Positions 22,601-29,435 of a DNA stretch of 29,435 nt are shown piece after piece (the first letter of the stretch is position 1; each line of letters opens with the position of its first letter). The notes beneath the pieces were generated by a model that saw only the letters and a list, made by a program, of their open reading frames with translations, made no database searches and was not told where the DNA came from. The DNA is from Nostoc commune NIES-4072 (GTDB lineage Bacteria > Cyanobacteriota > Cyanobacteriia > Cyanobacteriales > Nostocaceae): NCBI RefSeq assembly GCF_003113895.1, contig NZ_BDUD01000011.1, positions 1 through 29,435 of the forward strand, in the 5' to 3' direction. The translations under genes and the position numbers were made by a program.

Positions 22601-22895
22601 CTCTTTGGACAGCCAGGACAGCCCTGCTGTGACTGGGTTTTCTCCTCGACAAGATGGTGAATTGATAAATGCACGAGAAAGCGAATTGTTCCGCCCGGAA
22701 TTGAAAGTTGGGGATAAAGTTGAGTTTTTCAACGACAGTGTTCGCAAGTGGCAAGTCGGAATCATTAAGAGTGTTCAACTAATGGAAACATATTTCTGTA
22801 GCGCAACAATTGACTATCGAGGCTTTAAAGGTCAATTATGTCAATTAGAAATCTTCAGGAGTGATTGGATAAAATTTCTGCATCATTTGCGTTAA
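19695..22895 (+). CDS. Plasmid primase-helicase replication protein
   Basis: This 1066-residue protein probably initiates or drives plasmid replication. Domains in order: a zinc motif C43-x2-C46...C62 with C66/C68 (CPVCGGND, RCFNGCEC); a TOPRIM-like region around 220-310 with LIVFLHDPDDTGLKKL (DUF3854-like); a D5/SF3-type helicase from about 490 with Walker A GLSGGGKGT near 568, GKRIFGFPDVGGY near 612 and a sensor in FWVASVSHLQ near 660; a variable linker (about 840-990) carrying DNA-level repeats; and a C-terminal SH3-like module (KVGDKVEFFNDSVRKWQVGIIKSV). The ATG follows AAGGA. It is larger than phage D5 primases. Rep role is by domain content and position. Confidence 0.85.
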   Translation: MVAILKGQETVGGSVMPGAFASFDIRNFQDQLEPSKAKDKFICPVCGGNDLSIVPETGKYRCFNGCECKHVREAIKPWAEVVAERAGANYTPSLNRLPAKPKRILPKPAPIPDGELGLVMLTDTVTDIPQPKKLTSRPPKDVEGSATETIYPYSESQWVVRYQWPDANKEKGYSKTFRQWHRRLDGTPQMKKGDLPWGAYRIDEALACAKSVTGTPALLQHEGEGCVEVGRAHGLAGITFQGSGWDKKTITSEYQRAIEAGIGLIVFLHDPDDTGLKKLQTCQDCADEVGIAFIGINPHDICPDLPYKSSDIKEILGQMETPEFIRRLEQEIHAAVAQRSQQAESETIEKEVTDLSNSKIDIDPADPEAFYLPVCTAMNLPYSNCVTAGTFDGWSYRKIFPQTEWMVVNSSFYKWSQENKQWQHQDDNKAYKLLADAGESAYKLSYTKTFGWRITKPYETNAHKESAFKYCRSRLEPAEPLPTNTHLLGFNNCVVDLRTGEQMPHRKDFYLTNIIPHDYEANKPCPEVFRKFITESFGSELVEVIRAFTSMFLDPTAPYGRFPHLIGLSGGGKGTLGRFWSSLFGESGSSSATHFADISTPEGRHQYLSGKRIFGFPDVGGYAEGVRAFYELVDNGAMSGRALFNPVAYSIQWYIRFWVASVSHLQIENAGDGWMRRAYPIPVKNRDVTPDPDLWLKLQEVKSDIISWALAMPRAERNSILLSPPSSDRAKNLALEASLYGDSTKSFVDLCLRPSTTETFIPQSRLHSWYVLYCREHGYAPLGMSKFISHLKTVLPHNFKERSWTPTVNGKRERIQSHFAFIEPLAGVFEMKVPEGPPDSSLSSSEFWYCFKDKCLEGGIEEFEEFFHPLKTPEPLHSRAVHPVHPLNTPRFDPGQAESLTQLGCPPCPIVLPQELALQKKDELNSESGVNQFVNLTDNPSVPLDFVDNLDSPAVTGFEPVQQGNLAENSLDSQDSPAVTGFSPRQDGELINARESELFRPELKVGDKVEFFNDSVRKWQVGIIKSVQLMETYFCSATIDYRGFKGQLCQLEIFRSDWIKFLHHLR
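22318..22640. repeat. Four-copy repeat inside the rep gene, two direct and two inverted
   Basis: Copies at about 22318-22348 and 22391-22420 read CACAGC(AG/TT)GGCTGTCCACCC then TGTCC. Two inverted copies at about 22534-22568 and 22605-22640 carry GACAGCCCTGCTGTGACTGG. Spacing is 73 and 72 bp. The two forward copies are read in different frames (HSRAVHPVHP versus LTQLGCPPCP), so DNA rather than protein sequence is shared. Confidence 0.75.
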
Positions 22896-23034
22896 ATCAG
22901 TTAACAGTTATTGTCACCGATGTAAAACCCGATTAGGGAATTTTGCAGCATCGACAATGCCGCCAGTCATGTAGATACTTGATAGACAATTAAGATTGAA
23001 TTAGACCGCGATTTCTCCCCTATTAACAATAATC

Positions 23035-23961
23035 ATGGCATCTGCTGAATTTACCTCGCCAGAGTCAACCCAAGCAGTACCGACAGTTGAAAACCCATCG
23101 GATGAAAAGCAAGTAAATGTTGACACGTCAACAGAAACAGAAATTGAATCGACAGCAGCAATATTTCAAGCTGTTGGGGTAATTACTGGGTCGGTCAACT
23201 TTACTACTGATGGACAAAGCACTGTTACTATCGGTAGCTATGAATACCCACTTTATTACTCGAAGCGACAATGGGATGTATTAAACGCTCTCAAGAAGGA
23301 AATAGAAAATACTGGCAACCAGAATCAGCGTTTGGTTGTTTATCCAAAGGCAATTCACTTTCCACGCAGAGAGCAACCGCATCGCATCGGTTTTCAGTTA
23401 GTGGGCTTTGACAGAGGGCGAAAACTAGATGCAGTTTCAGGGGAGTTAGAAGACCTAGAGTTTAAATTATCAGGATTATGGCAGTTCATTCCTGTCTGCT
23501 CTACTCCCTGTATCTCTGTGTTCCGAAATTTCTCTGATGAAAGACTCGAATTTATTAAGCAGGCCGAACCTGCCCGAAAGGTGAAATTCATGAAGGCTAG
23601 TCATATACCGTTGCTATGGAAGGATGCACCCGTCCGACCCTTCAGATTTAATCCCAAATTGGAGAAAGACCAACAAGGACGCGCCGTGTTTGTCACAATC
23701 AAGGCGAAATTTCTGCCGGGGCGTGATGTCTTCGGTTTTGTTGCACTGACTGCGCTACCACAAGAAGCTGCACCGAGATTTCTCAAAGCGTCTAAGGAGG
23801 ATAAAGCCACAGTGCAGTCAGCAGCTAAGAAAGCGCAAAGAGCAGCAGCACCACCTGCACCGAAGAAAGGTAAGTCAAAAGCGACTAGTCAGGATAATAC
23901 CTCTGTGCCGCGTACCAAACCATTACCAAAACCAAAACCAAAGTTAAAAACGGGTGAGTAA
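23035..23961 (+). CDS. Unknown plasmid protein with basic C-terminal tail
   Basis: This encodes 308 residues. N-terminus (about 1-45) is acidic, Ser/Thr/Glu-rich. A beta-rich core follows (about 45-240): IFQAVGVITGSVNFT...VTIGSYEYPLYYSKRQW, LVVYPKAIHFPR, RIGFQLVGFDRG, GLWQFIPVC, ISVFRNFSDERLEF, AVFVTIKAKFLPGRDVFGFVAL. Strand density suggests an OB-fold-like or nucleic-acid-binding domain. The tail (about 255-308) is Lys/Ala/Pro-rich and ends PKPKPKLKTGE. It is 139 bases downstream of rep, so a single-stranded DNA-binding or replication accessory role is plausible but unproven. Confidence 0.7.
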   Translation: MASAEFTSPESTQAVPTVENPSDEKQVNVDTSTETEIESTAAIFQAVGVITGSVNFTTDGQSTVTIGSYEYPLYYSKRQWDVLNALKKEIENTGNQNQRLVVYPKAIHFPRREQPHRIGFQLVGFDRGRKLDAVSGELEDLEFKLSGLWQFIPVCSTPCISVFRNFSDERLEFIKQAEPARKVKFMKASHIPLLWKDAPVRPFRFNPKLEKDQQGRAVFVTIKAKFLPGRDVFGFVALTALPQEAAPRFLKASKEDKATVQSAAKKAQRAAAPPAPKKGKSKATSQDNTSVPRTKPLPKPKPKLKTGE

Positions 23962-24485
23962 AACCGCTTTTTTGTTTGCTCATGCGATCGCCATCATGGG
24001 GGTTAGAGCCGTTGTGTGGCCCCCTGAATAAATAAGTATTTGCAATAGTCGAGTCAGCCCTGACTGGCTGGCGCTCACGAGAGATTAAGGTTTTGGGGCG
24101 GTTAGGCTATCTTATTGACATTAGCTAGTCATCTCAAAATTTTCAACGCTGTATTGCTGTGCCACCTCTTCACCCTTTAGTCCTGCTACCCGACTACGGT
24201 GACGCCAAGTGCGATCGCTTATTGATTTTGAGTTGTAATGAAAAAAATATAATTTTCATCTATAAAAAGTATGAAATCTAAAGATAACAATTTTCTATAT
24301 CTAAAGAAATTAAGTATTTGTTGTATTTAATCTAATAGTATACTTCTGGCAGAAGATGTAAAAAAATATTAGGCATAGTAAATCAAAATCAATATTAATC
24401 AAGATTCCTAAACAATTCAGGCAAGTGTGCTATATACAAACTTGGAACAGCCTAAAGCTCTGTTAAAATCAGCAGCACACAAACT
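23962..24485. other. Gene-free region with HIP1 sites and hairpins
   Basis: Just after the stop, ACCG followed by CTTTTTTG (about 23962-23977) may terminate transcription. GGGGG/CCCCC (23998-24024) and the CAGCC..GGCTG hairpin (about 24056-24073) follow. Two HIP1 sites lie at 23984 and 24211. From 24235 the DNA is AT-rich and leads to the glycosyltransferase fragment. No gene seen. Confidence 0.4.
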
Positions 24486-24586
24486 ATGAACTCTATCACC
24501 GAAAAACGTATCGCCTTGATTTCCGTCCACGGAGACCCGGCGATTGAAATAGAGAAAGAAGAAGCTGGGGGACAAAATGTTTATAT
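24486..24586 (+). pseudogene. 5' part of the glycosyltransferase interrupted by the transposon
   Basis: From ATG 24486 the peptide reads MNSITEKRIALISVHGDP, AIEIEKEEAGGQNVY, the typical N-terminus of cyanobacterial GT1 enzymes with the conserved G-G-Q-N-V-Y. The reading frame runs directly into the transposon end at 24587. Joining 24586 to base 6 of the window gives ...GQNVYMHQVGEAL, a seamless family match. Confidence 0.85.
24582..24586. repeat. Left target-site duplication TATAT
   Basis: TATAT precedes the left terminal repeat and recurs at bases 1-5, directly after the right terminal repeat at 29435. Five-base duplications are standard for Tn3-family insertion. Confidence 0.85.
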
Positions 24587-24636
24587 GGGGTAGAGCTGGC
24601 GAAGCTGTCACCAAATGCAAACTAAACAGTTTAGTT
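24587..24636 (+). repeat. Left terminal inverted repeat
   Basis: 50 bp matching the right end with about five mismatches: GGGGTAGA(G/A)CTGGCGAAGC, then TGTCA...TGCAAACTAAAC. Longer than the usual 38 bp. Its inner part is a perfect palindrome AACTAAAC-A-GTTTAGTT (24620-24636). Confidence 0.93.
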
Positions 24637-24697
24637 CAGTAAAGCGGTAAAGTTTAGTTTGAATAATGAAAGAGACAAGTAGTAAATAATACTAATA

Positions 24698-25168
24698 TTA
24701 AAGGGGCTGGCTTTGAGATTCAGAACTAATAGAAGCTTTATATGGAAAGCCACAGTAAGGACAAAACCGAAATTTCAATGACGTAATAGGTTCGTTACAC
24801 TTAGCACAACTATTACGTAATGCCGTACCGCACAAGAAACAAAACTGCGATCGCGGCAATAACCAGATTTCTTCAAGAGTTGTTCCGGGAGTCCAGCAGT
24901 CGGGGCAAAATTTGAGGACATCGGTTGCAGACATGGGTACACCCCGGATGACTGCATCAAGGTACTCAGATGGAACCTGCAATGCGCGAGCTAATCCACG
25001 CTGGCTTTTACTATTGAGCTTGGTAGTCATGCCTCGTTCAATCTTACCTAAACTTTGAAGATGAATGCCTGCCTTAGTTGCCAAATCATTTTGACTTAAT
25101 GAAAGGCTTGTGCGTATTCTTTTAACGTACTGGGACAGCGTTTCTTGGGGTTGGGGGGTATTGTCCAT
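24698..25168 (-). CDS. XRE-type regulator with two zinc ribbons
   Basis: This encodes 156 residues. A Cro/XRE helix-turn-helix lies at about 11-65 (LSQYVKRIRTSLSLSQNDLA, AGIHLQSLGKIERG). The C-terminal half has four CxxC pairs (CPDC, CFLC, CAKC, CPYC), which can form two zinc ribbons. It diverges from the tyrosine recombinase gene with 96 bases between starts, so it probably represses the shared promoter region. The AAACTAAAC-N-GTTTAGTTT palindromes in the terminal repeats are another candidate target. Not a standard Tn3 gene. Confidence 0.82.
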   Translation of the reverse strand: MDNTPQPQETLSQYVKRIRTSLSLSQNDLATKAGIHLQSLGKIERGMTTKLNSKSQRGLARALQVPSEYLDAVIRGVPMSATDVLKFCPDCWTPGTTLEEIWLLPRSQFCFLCGTALRNSCAKCNEPITSLKFRFCPYCGFPYKASISSESQSQPL

Positions 25169-25264
25169 GCTTTTAATATGTAGTAAAGTATATAATTAAT
25201 TATTTTATATAAGTGCATATTTTAAATGAATAGCAGTACTTTTAATTAGATAAAGAGGTGAAAC
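25169..25264. promoter_or_regulatory. Divergent promoter region of regulator and tnpI
   Basis: 96 AT-rich bases hold TAATTAATTA and two CTTTTAAT motifs (near 25170 and 25239). Promoters in both directions must lie here. In Tn4430-type elements the recombination site is upstream of tnpI, but I see a clearer core at 26236-26264. Confidence 0.45.
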
Positions 25265-26170
25265 GTGACAACTACATTAGCACAAGTTGCTACAGCTTTC
25301 CTTTCTCGACAAGGATTAGCTGCTAGTACACTTAAATCTTACGAGCTAACACTACTATCTTTGCTGAAAGAGCATGGCTCCTTACCTATAGAGTTAGTAG
25401 ACCGTCAACTGCTGAAAGACTACTTAGCTCGGTTAGATGAACTAAAATACACGACTCATAATCGTCACCAAGCAATAATCAGCGCTCTGTTGAATTTTGC
25501 TGTTGAATCTGGCTACATTCAATCAAACCCAGTTAGCCGTCTGAGTCTGAGGAAACCAAATCGAGAACGGGGAGAACACAATACAGACGAGATAATACGC
25601 TACCTCACGTCTCAAGAATTAGATATTTTGTATGATTTGTTAAAAAAATCTAATGCTAGACTTGAGACGATAGTCCGCTTGCTGCATCGAAGTGGAGCTA
25701 GAATTGGAGAATTACTTGGACTGGAACTGGCACAAATTTTTCAGGAACAACGTAAATTTCAGGTAGTGGGTAAAGGCAACAAAAAACGCTGGTGCTTTTA
25801 TAGTGAAGATGCAGAAATTGCTTTAAAAAACTATATAAAATATTATCGTCATCCAGGTTCAACAGCATTATTCACCGCTCAACATCCAACGACTAAAGTT
25901 GTAACACCAGTAAGTTATGAGGCAGTAACGGCAGACTGGCGAGAAATAATTGACCAAAGCCAGAAATTAAAAGGGATTAGGCTGCATGATCTCCGCCATA
26001 CCTTTGCCACTGAGCGGGTGGGATTGATGGGAATTGAAGAATTACGGGCGCTGATGGGACATGAAAACATTCAAACAACTCTCCGCTACCAAAAAGTAAC
26101 TAGTGCGAGAGCAGAAATAGTAGCAAAGTCTGCTTTAGAGAATTTAAAAAAAGTATATAAAAGTATATAA
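25265..26170 (+). CDS. tnpI: TnpI-like tyrosine recombinase (cointegrate resolvase)
   Basis: This encodes 301 residues from GTG 25265, with AGAGGTG upstream. The N-terminal core-binding SAM-like domain (about 1-95: AQVATAFLSRQGLAASTLKSY ... HNRHQAIISALLNFA) precedes a catalytic domain. That domain carries Arg in HRSGARIGELLGLE (~147), Lys in GKGNKKRW (~170), LHDLRHTFA (~240-247), His in MGHENIQ (~265) and Tyr in LRYQKV (~275). It would resolve transposition cointegrates at a site in the element. The palindrome immediately downstream (26236-26264) is the best candidate. It is a normal full-length member. Confidence 0.9.
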   Translation: MTTTLAQVATAFLSRQGLAASTLKSYELTLLSLLKEHGSLPIELVDRQLLKDYLARLDELKYTTHNRHQAIISALLNFAVESGYIQSNPVSRLSLRKPNRERGEHNTDEIIRYLTSQELDILYDLLKKSNARLETIVRLLHRSGARIGELLGLELAQIFQEQRKFQVVGKGNKKRWCFYSEDAEIALKNYIKYYRHPGSTALFTAQHPTTKVVTPVSYEAVTADWREIIDQSQKLKGIRLHDLRHTFATERVGLMGIEELRALMGHENIQTTLRYQKVTSARAEIVAKSALENLKKVYKSI

Positions 26171-26235
26171 AAGTTAAGGAATATTTCTGAGTAATAAATT
26201 TACCAATACATATATTGACTAGAGTTAATTGTTGC

Positions 26236-26264
26236 AGTACAGAGTAGAGTATCTACTCTGTACT
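26236..26264. other. Recombination core site between tnpI and tnpA
   Basis: Arms GTACAGAGTA (26237-26246) and TACTCTGTAC (26254-26263) flank the 7-bp spacer GAGTATC. Symmetry extends to 13-bp arms with a 3-base centre. It lies 14 bases before the tnpA start region, and could also act as operator or attenuator for tnpA. The same arms occur twice in the plasmid control region. Confidence 0.75.
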
Positions 26265-26280
26265 AAGAAAGTGAGGGATG

Positions 26281-29256
26281 ATGAAACGAAACTGGCAACC
26301 AGAAGAACTACTAGAGTACTGGACGCTGTTACCAAAGGAATTAGAGCTATTAGCGCACAAAAATCCTCAAAATCGTTTGATTTTTGCTTTATTGCTCAAG
26401 TTTTTCCAGATGGAAGCAAAATTTCCCGAATCAGACCATGAAATTCCGGCTGTAGTTGTTAACTACGTAACACAACAACTCAGTATTACTCCTAGTGTTT
26501 ACCAAGACTGTAATTGGCAAGGACGGTCAGTAAAATATTACCGCAAGAAAATTAGAGAACTTTTTGGATTTCGAGAAGCTACTATCAATGATGCTGAAGA
26601 ATTAGTTAATTGGTTAACAGAACAAGCGTTGATTTATGAATTAAAATTTGAACAACTTAAAAGTGCAGCTTTTGATCGTTTACGAGAATTAAAAATTGAG
26701 CCGCCAACGCTCAATCGCTTAGAACGTATTACTCGCTCTGCTCTTCATAGTTTTGAGGAGAACTTTTTTCAAAAAACTGTTGCACAGTTATCTAGCCGAA
26801 CTAAAGAACAGATAGATAATTTATTCAAACCTCATCCCCTTGAAAATCAATCTGATGAAGAAGTAACTCAGTTAGATGTTGATTCCTCACAGTTATCGAT
26901 CTGGAATGAATTAAAATTAGACCCCGGAAGGATTGGTGTAGAAAGTTTTCAAAAATCAATTGAAAAATTATCAATTTTGCGTCAATTAGATTTACCTCCT
27001 GATTTATTTACTACCATACCAACAAAAATTTTACAAAAATATAAACAACGTGTAGTTGTTGAATATCCGAAAGACTTACGCCGTCATCCAGAACCAATTC
27101 GGTATACATTAGTTGCTATTTTCGCCCTTGTAAGAAGCCAAGAAATAATAGATAACTTAGTAGAGTTAATTATTCAAATTGTACATCGTATAGGAGCTAA
27201 AGCCGAAAAACGTGTAGACCAAGAATTGCTGCAAGATTTTAAAAAAGTCAATGGTAAGACTAATTTACTATTTCAAATGGCAGAGGCTTCTTTGCAACAG
27301 CCTGATGGAGTTATTAGAGAAGTTATTTTCCCGATTGTTGGTGAAACAACTCTCAAAAATTTAGTTAAAGAATACAAATCAACAGGTAATGTTTACCGCG
27401 AACGAGTTTATACTGTCATGCGCTCTTCTTATGGAAGACATTACCGAAGAATTTTACCATTAATTTTAGAGCAGCTTGAATTTCGCTCAAATAATGATGT
27501 TCATCGTCCAGTAATTCAAGCACTCCTATTACTCAAAAAATATGCTCACAGTAGTCAGCGATACTATGATATAACAGAAGATATTCCTATTGAGGGAGTG
27601 CTGCGTAGTGGCTGGCAAGAATTAATCTTGGAAAAAAGTAGTGATGGTGATCTCAAGGTAAATCGCATCAATTATGAACTAAGTGTGCTTCAAGCATTAA
27701 GAGACAAACTCAGATGTAAAGAAATTTGGGTAGTTGGAGCCTATCGTTACCGCAACCCAGAATCAGATTTACCAACAGACTTTGAAGCCCAACGAGCCGC
27801 ATATTTTCAAGCTCTACAACAACCATCTGATGTTGAAGAATTCATTACTGATTTACAGATGCAAATGCAGTCAGCGCTGATGCAATTAGAATCAGGATTA
27901 TCTAAAAATAAGTATGTCTTAATTAAAAATCAAGTCAAATCTCAGATTTCTTTATCACCTATACCGCCTCAAAGTGAGCCAATAAATTTAGGGCGCTTAA
28001 AGACTGAAATTAATCGCCGATGGGCGAGGACTAGTCTCTTGGATATCCTGAAAGAAACAGATTTACGTGTCAATTTTACTGGACATTTTCAATCAGTCTT
28101 AACTAGAGAAGTTTTAGAATCTGAACTATTACAAAAGCGTTTGTTACTATGCTTATATGGTTTGGGGACAAATACAGGACTGAAGCGTTTAAGTGATGAT
28201 ATAGGGGGCAATAATTATCAGGAATTATTACACGTCAAACGTTGTTATATCCAAAAACAACAATTACGCAACGCTATTACCAATGTTGCAAATGCTATTT
28301 TTCAAGCCAGATTGAAGCATATTTGGGGAGAAGGTACATCTTCTTGTGCTTCTGATTCCAAAAAATTTGGTGCTTGGGATCAGAATCTGATGACTGAATG
28401 GCACATTCGTTATGGTGGTCGCGGTGTGATGATTTACTGGCACGTTGAAAAAAATTCTGTCTGCATCTACTCGCAGTTAAAAACCTGTTCAAGTAGTGAA
28501 GTGGCAGCCATGATTGAAGGTTTACTACGCCATTGTACCCAGATGAAGGTTGAGAAGAATTTTGTGGATAGTCATGGACAAAGTGAGGTAGCTTTTGCTT
28601 TCTGCCATTTGTTAGGTTTTCAACTGATGCCACGTATTAAACGCATTAATGTTCAAAAATTATATTTACCCATCAATGGAAGTGCCAGTGATTATCCCAA
28701 TTTACAACCTGTCTTAACTCGCACAATCAACTGGGACTTAATTCGTCAGCAATATGACCAAATGATTAAGTATGCCACTGCACTTCGCTTAGGAATGGCA
28801 GAAACAGATGCTATTTTAAAGCGTTTTACTAGGGGGAATTTATTGCACCCTACTTATCAAGCACTATGTGAGTTAGGGAAAGCTGTCAAGACCATTTTTC
28901 TCTGTCAATATCTGCATTCAGTCGAACTGCGTCGAGAAATTAACGAAGGATTAAATGTAGTTGAAAATTGGAATAGTGCTAACAGCTTTATTTTTTATGG
29001 CAAGGGTGGAGAAGTAGCGACTAATCGCTTAGAAGATCAGGAGTTAGCTATTTTATCCTTACATCTGCTCCAAATATCATTGGTGTATATTAATACATTA
29101 ATGATTCAGCAGGTCTTGTCACAACCCGAATGGATGAAATTAATGACTAAACTTGACTTGCGGGCACTTTCACCTTTGATTTGGTTACATATTAATCCTT
29201 ACGGTACTTTCAAGCTGGATATGAATGAACGTTTGCCTATTGAGACTGCTGCCTAA
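26281..29256 (+). CDS. tnpA: Tn3-family transposase TnpA
   Basis: This encodes 991 residues, start chosen at the second of two adjacent ATGs (26281), giving [14 protein letters not shown] with GAGGG at suitable distance. Full-length Tn3 transposase (family about 950-1020). The catalytic DDE is visible in the C-terminal third: D near 690 in [10 protein letters not shown] near 761 in [18 protein letters not shown], and E near 910-922 in [25 protein letters not shown] after the second D is a family hallmark. The protein cuts the terminal repeats and performs replicative transposition. No internal stop, so probably active. Confidence 0.95.
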   Translation: MKRNWQPEELLEYWTLLPKELELLAHKNPQNRLIFALLLKFFQMEAKFPESDHEIPAVVVNYVTQQLSITPSVYQDCNWQGRSVKYYRKKIRELFGFREATINDAEELVNWLTEQALIYELKFEQLKSAAFDRLRELKIEPPTLNRLERITRSALHSFEENFFQKTVAQLSSRTKEQIDNLFKPHPLENQSDEEVTQLDVDSSQLSIWNELKLDPGRIGVESFQKSIEKLSILRQLDLPPDLFTTIPTKILQKYKQRVVVEYPKDLRRHPEPIRYTLVAIFALVRSQEIIDNLVELIIQIVHRIGAKAEKRVDQELLQDFKKVNGKTNLLFQMAEASLQQPDGVIREVIFPIVGETTLKNLVKEYKSTGNVYRERVYTVMRSSYGRHYRRILPLILEQLEFRSNNDVHRPVIQALLLLKKYAHSSQRYYDITEDIPIEGVLRSGWQELILEKSSDGDLKVNRINYELSVLQALRDKLRCKEIWVVGAYRYRNPESDLPTDFEAQRAAYFQALQQPSDVEEFITDLQMQMQSALMQLESGLSKNKYVLIKNQVKSQISLSPIPPQSEPINLGRLKTEINRRWARTSLLDILKETDLRVNFTGHFQSVLTREVLESELLQKRLLLCLYGLGTNTGLKRLSDDIGGNNYQELLHVKRCYIQKQQLRNAITNVANAIFQARLKHIWGEGTSSCASDSKKFGAWDQNLMTEWHIRYGGRGVMIYWHVEKNSVCIYSQLKTCSSSEVAAMIEGLLRHCTQMKVEKNFVDSHGQSEVAFAFCHLLGFQLMPRIKRINVQKLYLPINGSASDYPNLQPVLTRTINWDLIRQQYDQMIKYATALRLGMAETDAILKRFTRGNLLHPTYQALCELGKAVKTIFLCQYLHSVELRREINEGLNVVENWNSANSFIFYGKGGEVATNRLEDQELAILSLHLLQISLVYINTLMIQQVLSQPEWMKLMTKLDLRALSPLIWLHINPYGTFKLDMNERLPIETAA

Positions 29257-29265
29257 AACATGCAA

Positions 29266-29315
29266 CTGGAGTTATATCTTCTCTATTAAGCATAACTATT
29301 ACCTTTTTACTCCAG
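29266..29315 (+). terminator. Inverted repeat after tnpA
   Basis: CTGGAGT (29266-29272) pairs with ACTCCAG (29309-29315), 36-base loop, ten bases past the tnpA stop. It overlaps a HIP1 site by one base. Weak terminator candidate. Confidence 0.35.
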
Positions 29316-29385
29316 CGATCGCCTGAATGTATTTCATGCAATCGATAATTTAACGGCAATCTTATCCTTCCACCGACAGTTTTTA

Positions 29386-29435
29386 AACTAAACGGTTTAG
29401 TTTGCACTTCATGACAGCTTCGCCAGTTCTACCCC
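29386..29435 (-). repeat. Right terminal inverted repeat
   Basis: Reverse complement begins GGGGTAGAACTGGCGAAGC and matches the left end over 50 bp with about five mismatches. It contains the 19-bp perfect palindrome AAACTAAAC-G-GTTTAGTTT (29385-29403). The element ends at the last base of the window. Confidence 0.93.

Larger units (their letters stand above)
24587..29435. mobile_element. Tn3-family transposon with TnpI-type recombinase
   Basis: A 4849-bp element bounded by ~50-bp inverted repeats beginning GGGGTAGA, flanked by TATAT. Cargo is minimal: a leftward XRE/zinc-ribbon regulator, a rightward tyrosine recombinase (TnpI-type, as in Tn4430 rather than a serine resolvase), and tnpA. 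It inserted into a glycosyltransferase fragment. Ends, TSD and genes are all intact, so it may be active. Confidence 0.92.

Overview
The window looks like a complete circular plasmid of about 29.4 kb from a filamentous, Nostoc-like cyanobacterium. Cyanobacterial origin is suggested by twelve copies of the HIP1 octamer GCGATCGC, by the plasmid-type primase-helicase Rep, and by a glycosyltransferase fragment of cyanobacterial type. Circularity is inferred. A Tn3-family transposon ends exactly at base 29435, its 5-bp target duplication TATAT lies at 24582-24586 and again at 1-5, and joining 24586 to base 6 restores one open reading frame of the interrupted glycosyltransferase gene.

Layout. 1-148: 3' part of the broken glycosyltransferase. 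417-3415: a small membrane protein, a minimal tyrosine recombinase, a coiled-coil ORF and a truncated pentapeptide-repeat protein. 3640-5671: a DUF1016/YhcG PDDEXK nuclease, a ribbon-helix-helix (RHH) protein and ParA, with 8-bp-periodic TGTAA arrays on both sides. 5700-6705: a gene-free control region with two tyrosine-recombinase-like core sites, several palindromes and a seven-unit array of degenerate palindromes at about 40-bp spacing. 7147-11306: a leftward mobilisation operon (MobC, a cytidine deaminase, a MOBP-type relaxase whose 3' end is frameshifted, and two unknown genes). 11307-11857: a strongly structured intergenic region that is the best oriT candidate. 12395-18074: a leftward operon that starts with a small protein, an actin-like ParM and an RHH protein. 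It continues through two small proteins and two membrane proteins to a membrane-anchored ATPase with Walker A and B motifs, and a separate small HTH gene follows. Its upstream region carries a GTTTCAT iteron array. 18339-23961: a rightward replication module (two RHH regulators, two small genes, a 1066-aa primase-helicase Rep and a 308-aa basic-tailed protein). 24587-29435: the transposon, with a zinc-ribbon XRE regulator, a TnpI-like tyrosine recombinase and TnpA.

How the parts fit. The plasmid has replication, two apparent segregation systems (ParA/RHH and ParM/RHH), mobilisation genes without a recognisable VirB-type mating channel, and dimer-resolution candidates. Backbone and transposon share the same recombination-site architecture, GTACAGAGTA-N7-TACTCTGTAC. 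HIP1 sites are absent from the first 13.4 kb (par and mob half) and frequent in the rest, which suggests a mosaic origin.

Most worth following up: the seven-unit palindrome array, the shared core sites, the deaminase inside the relaxosome operon, the structured oriT/RNA candidate, and the ParM-membrane ATPase operon.
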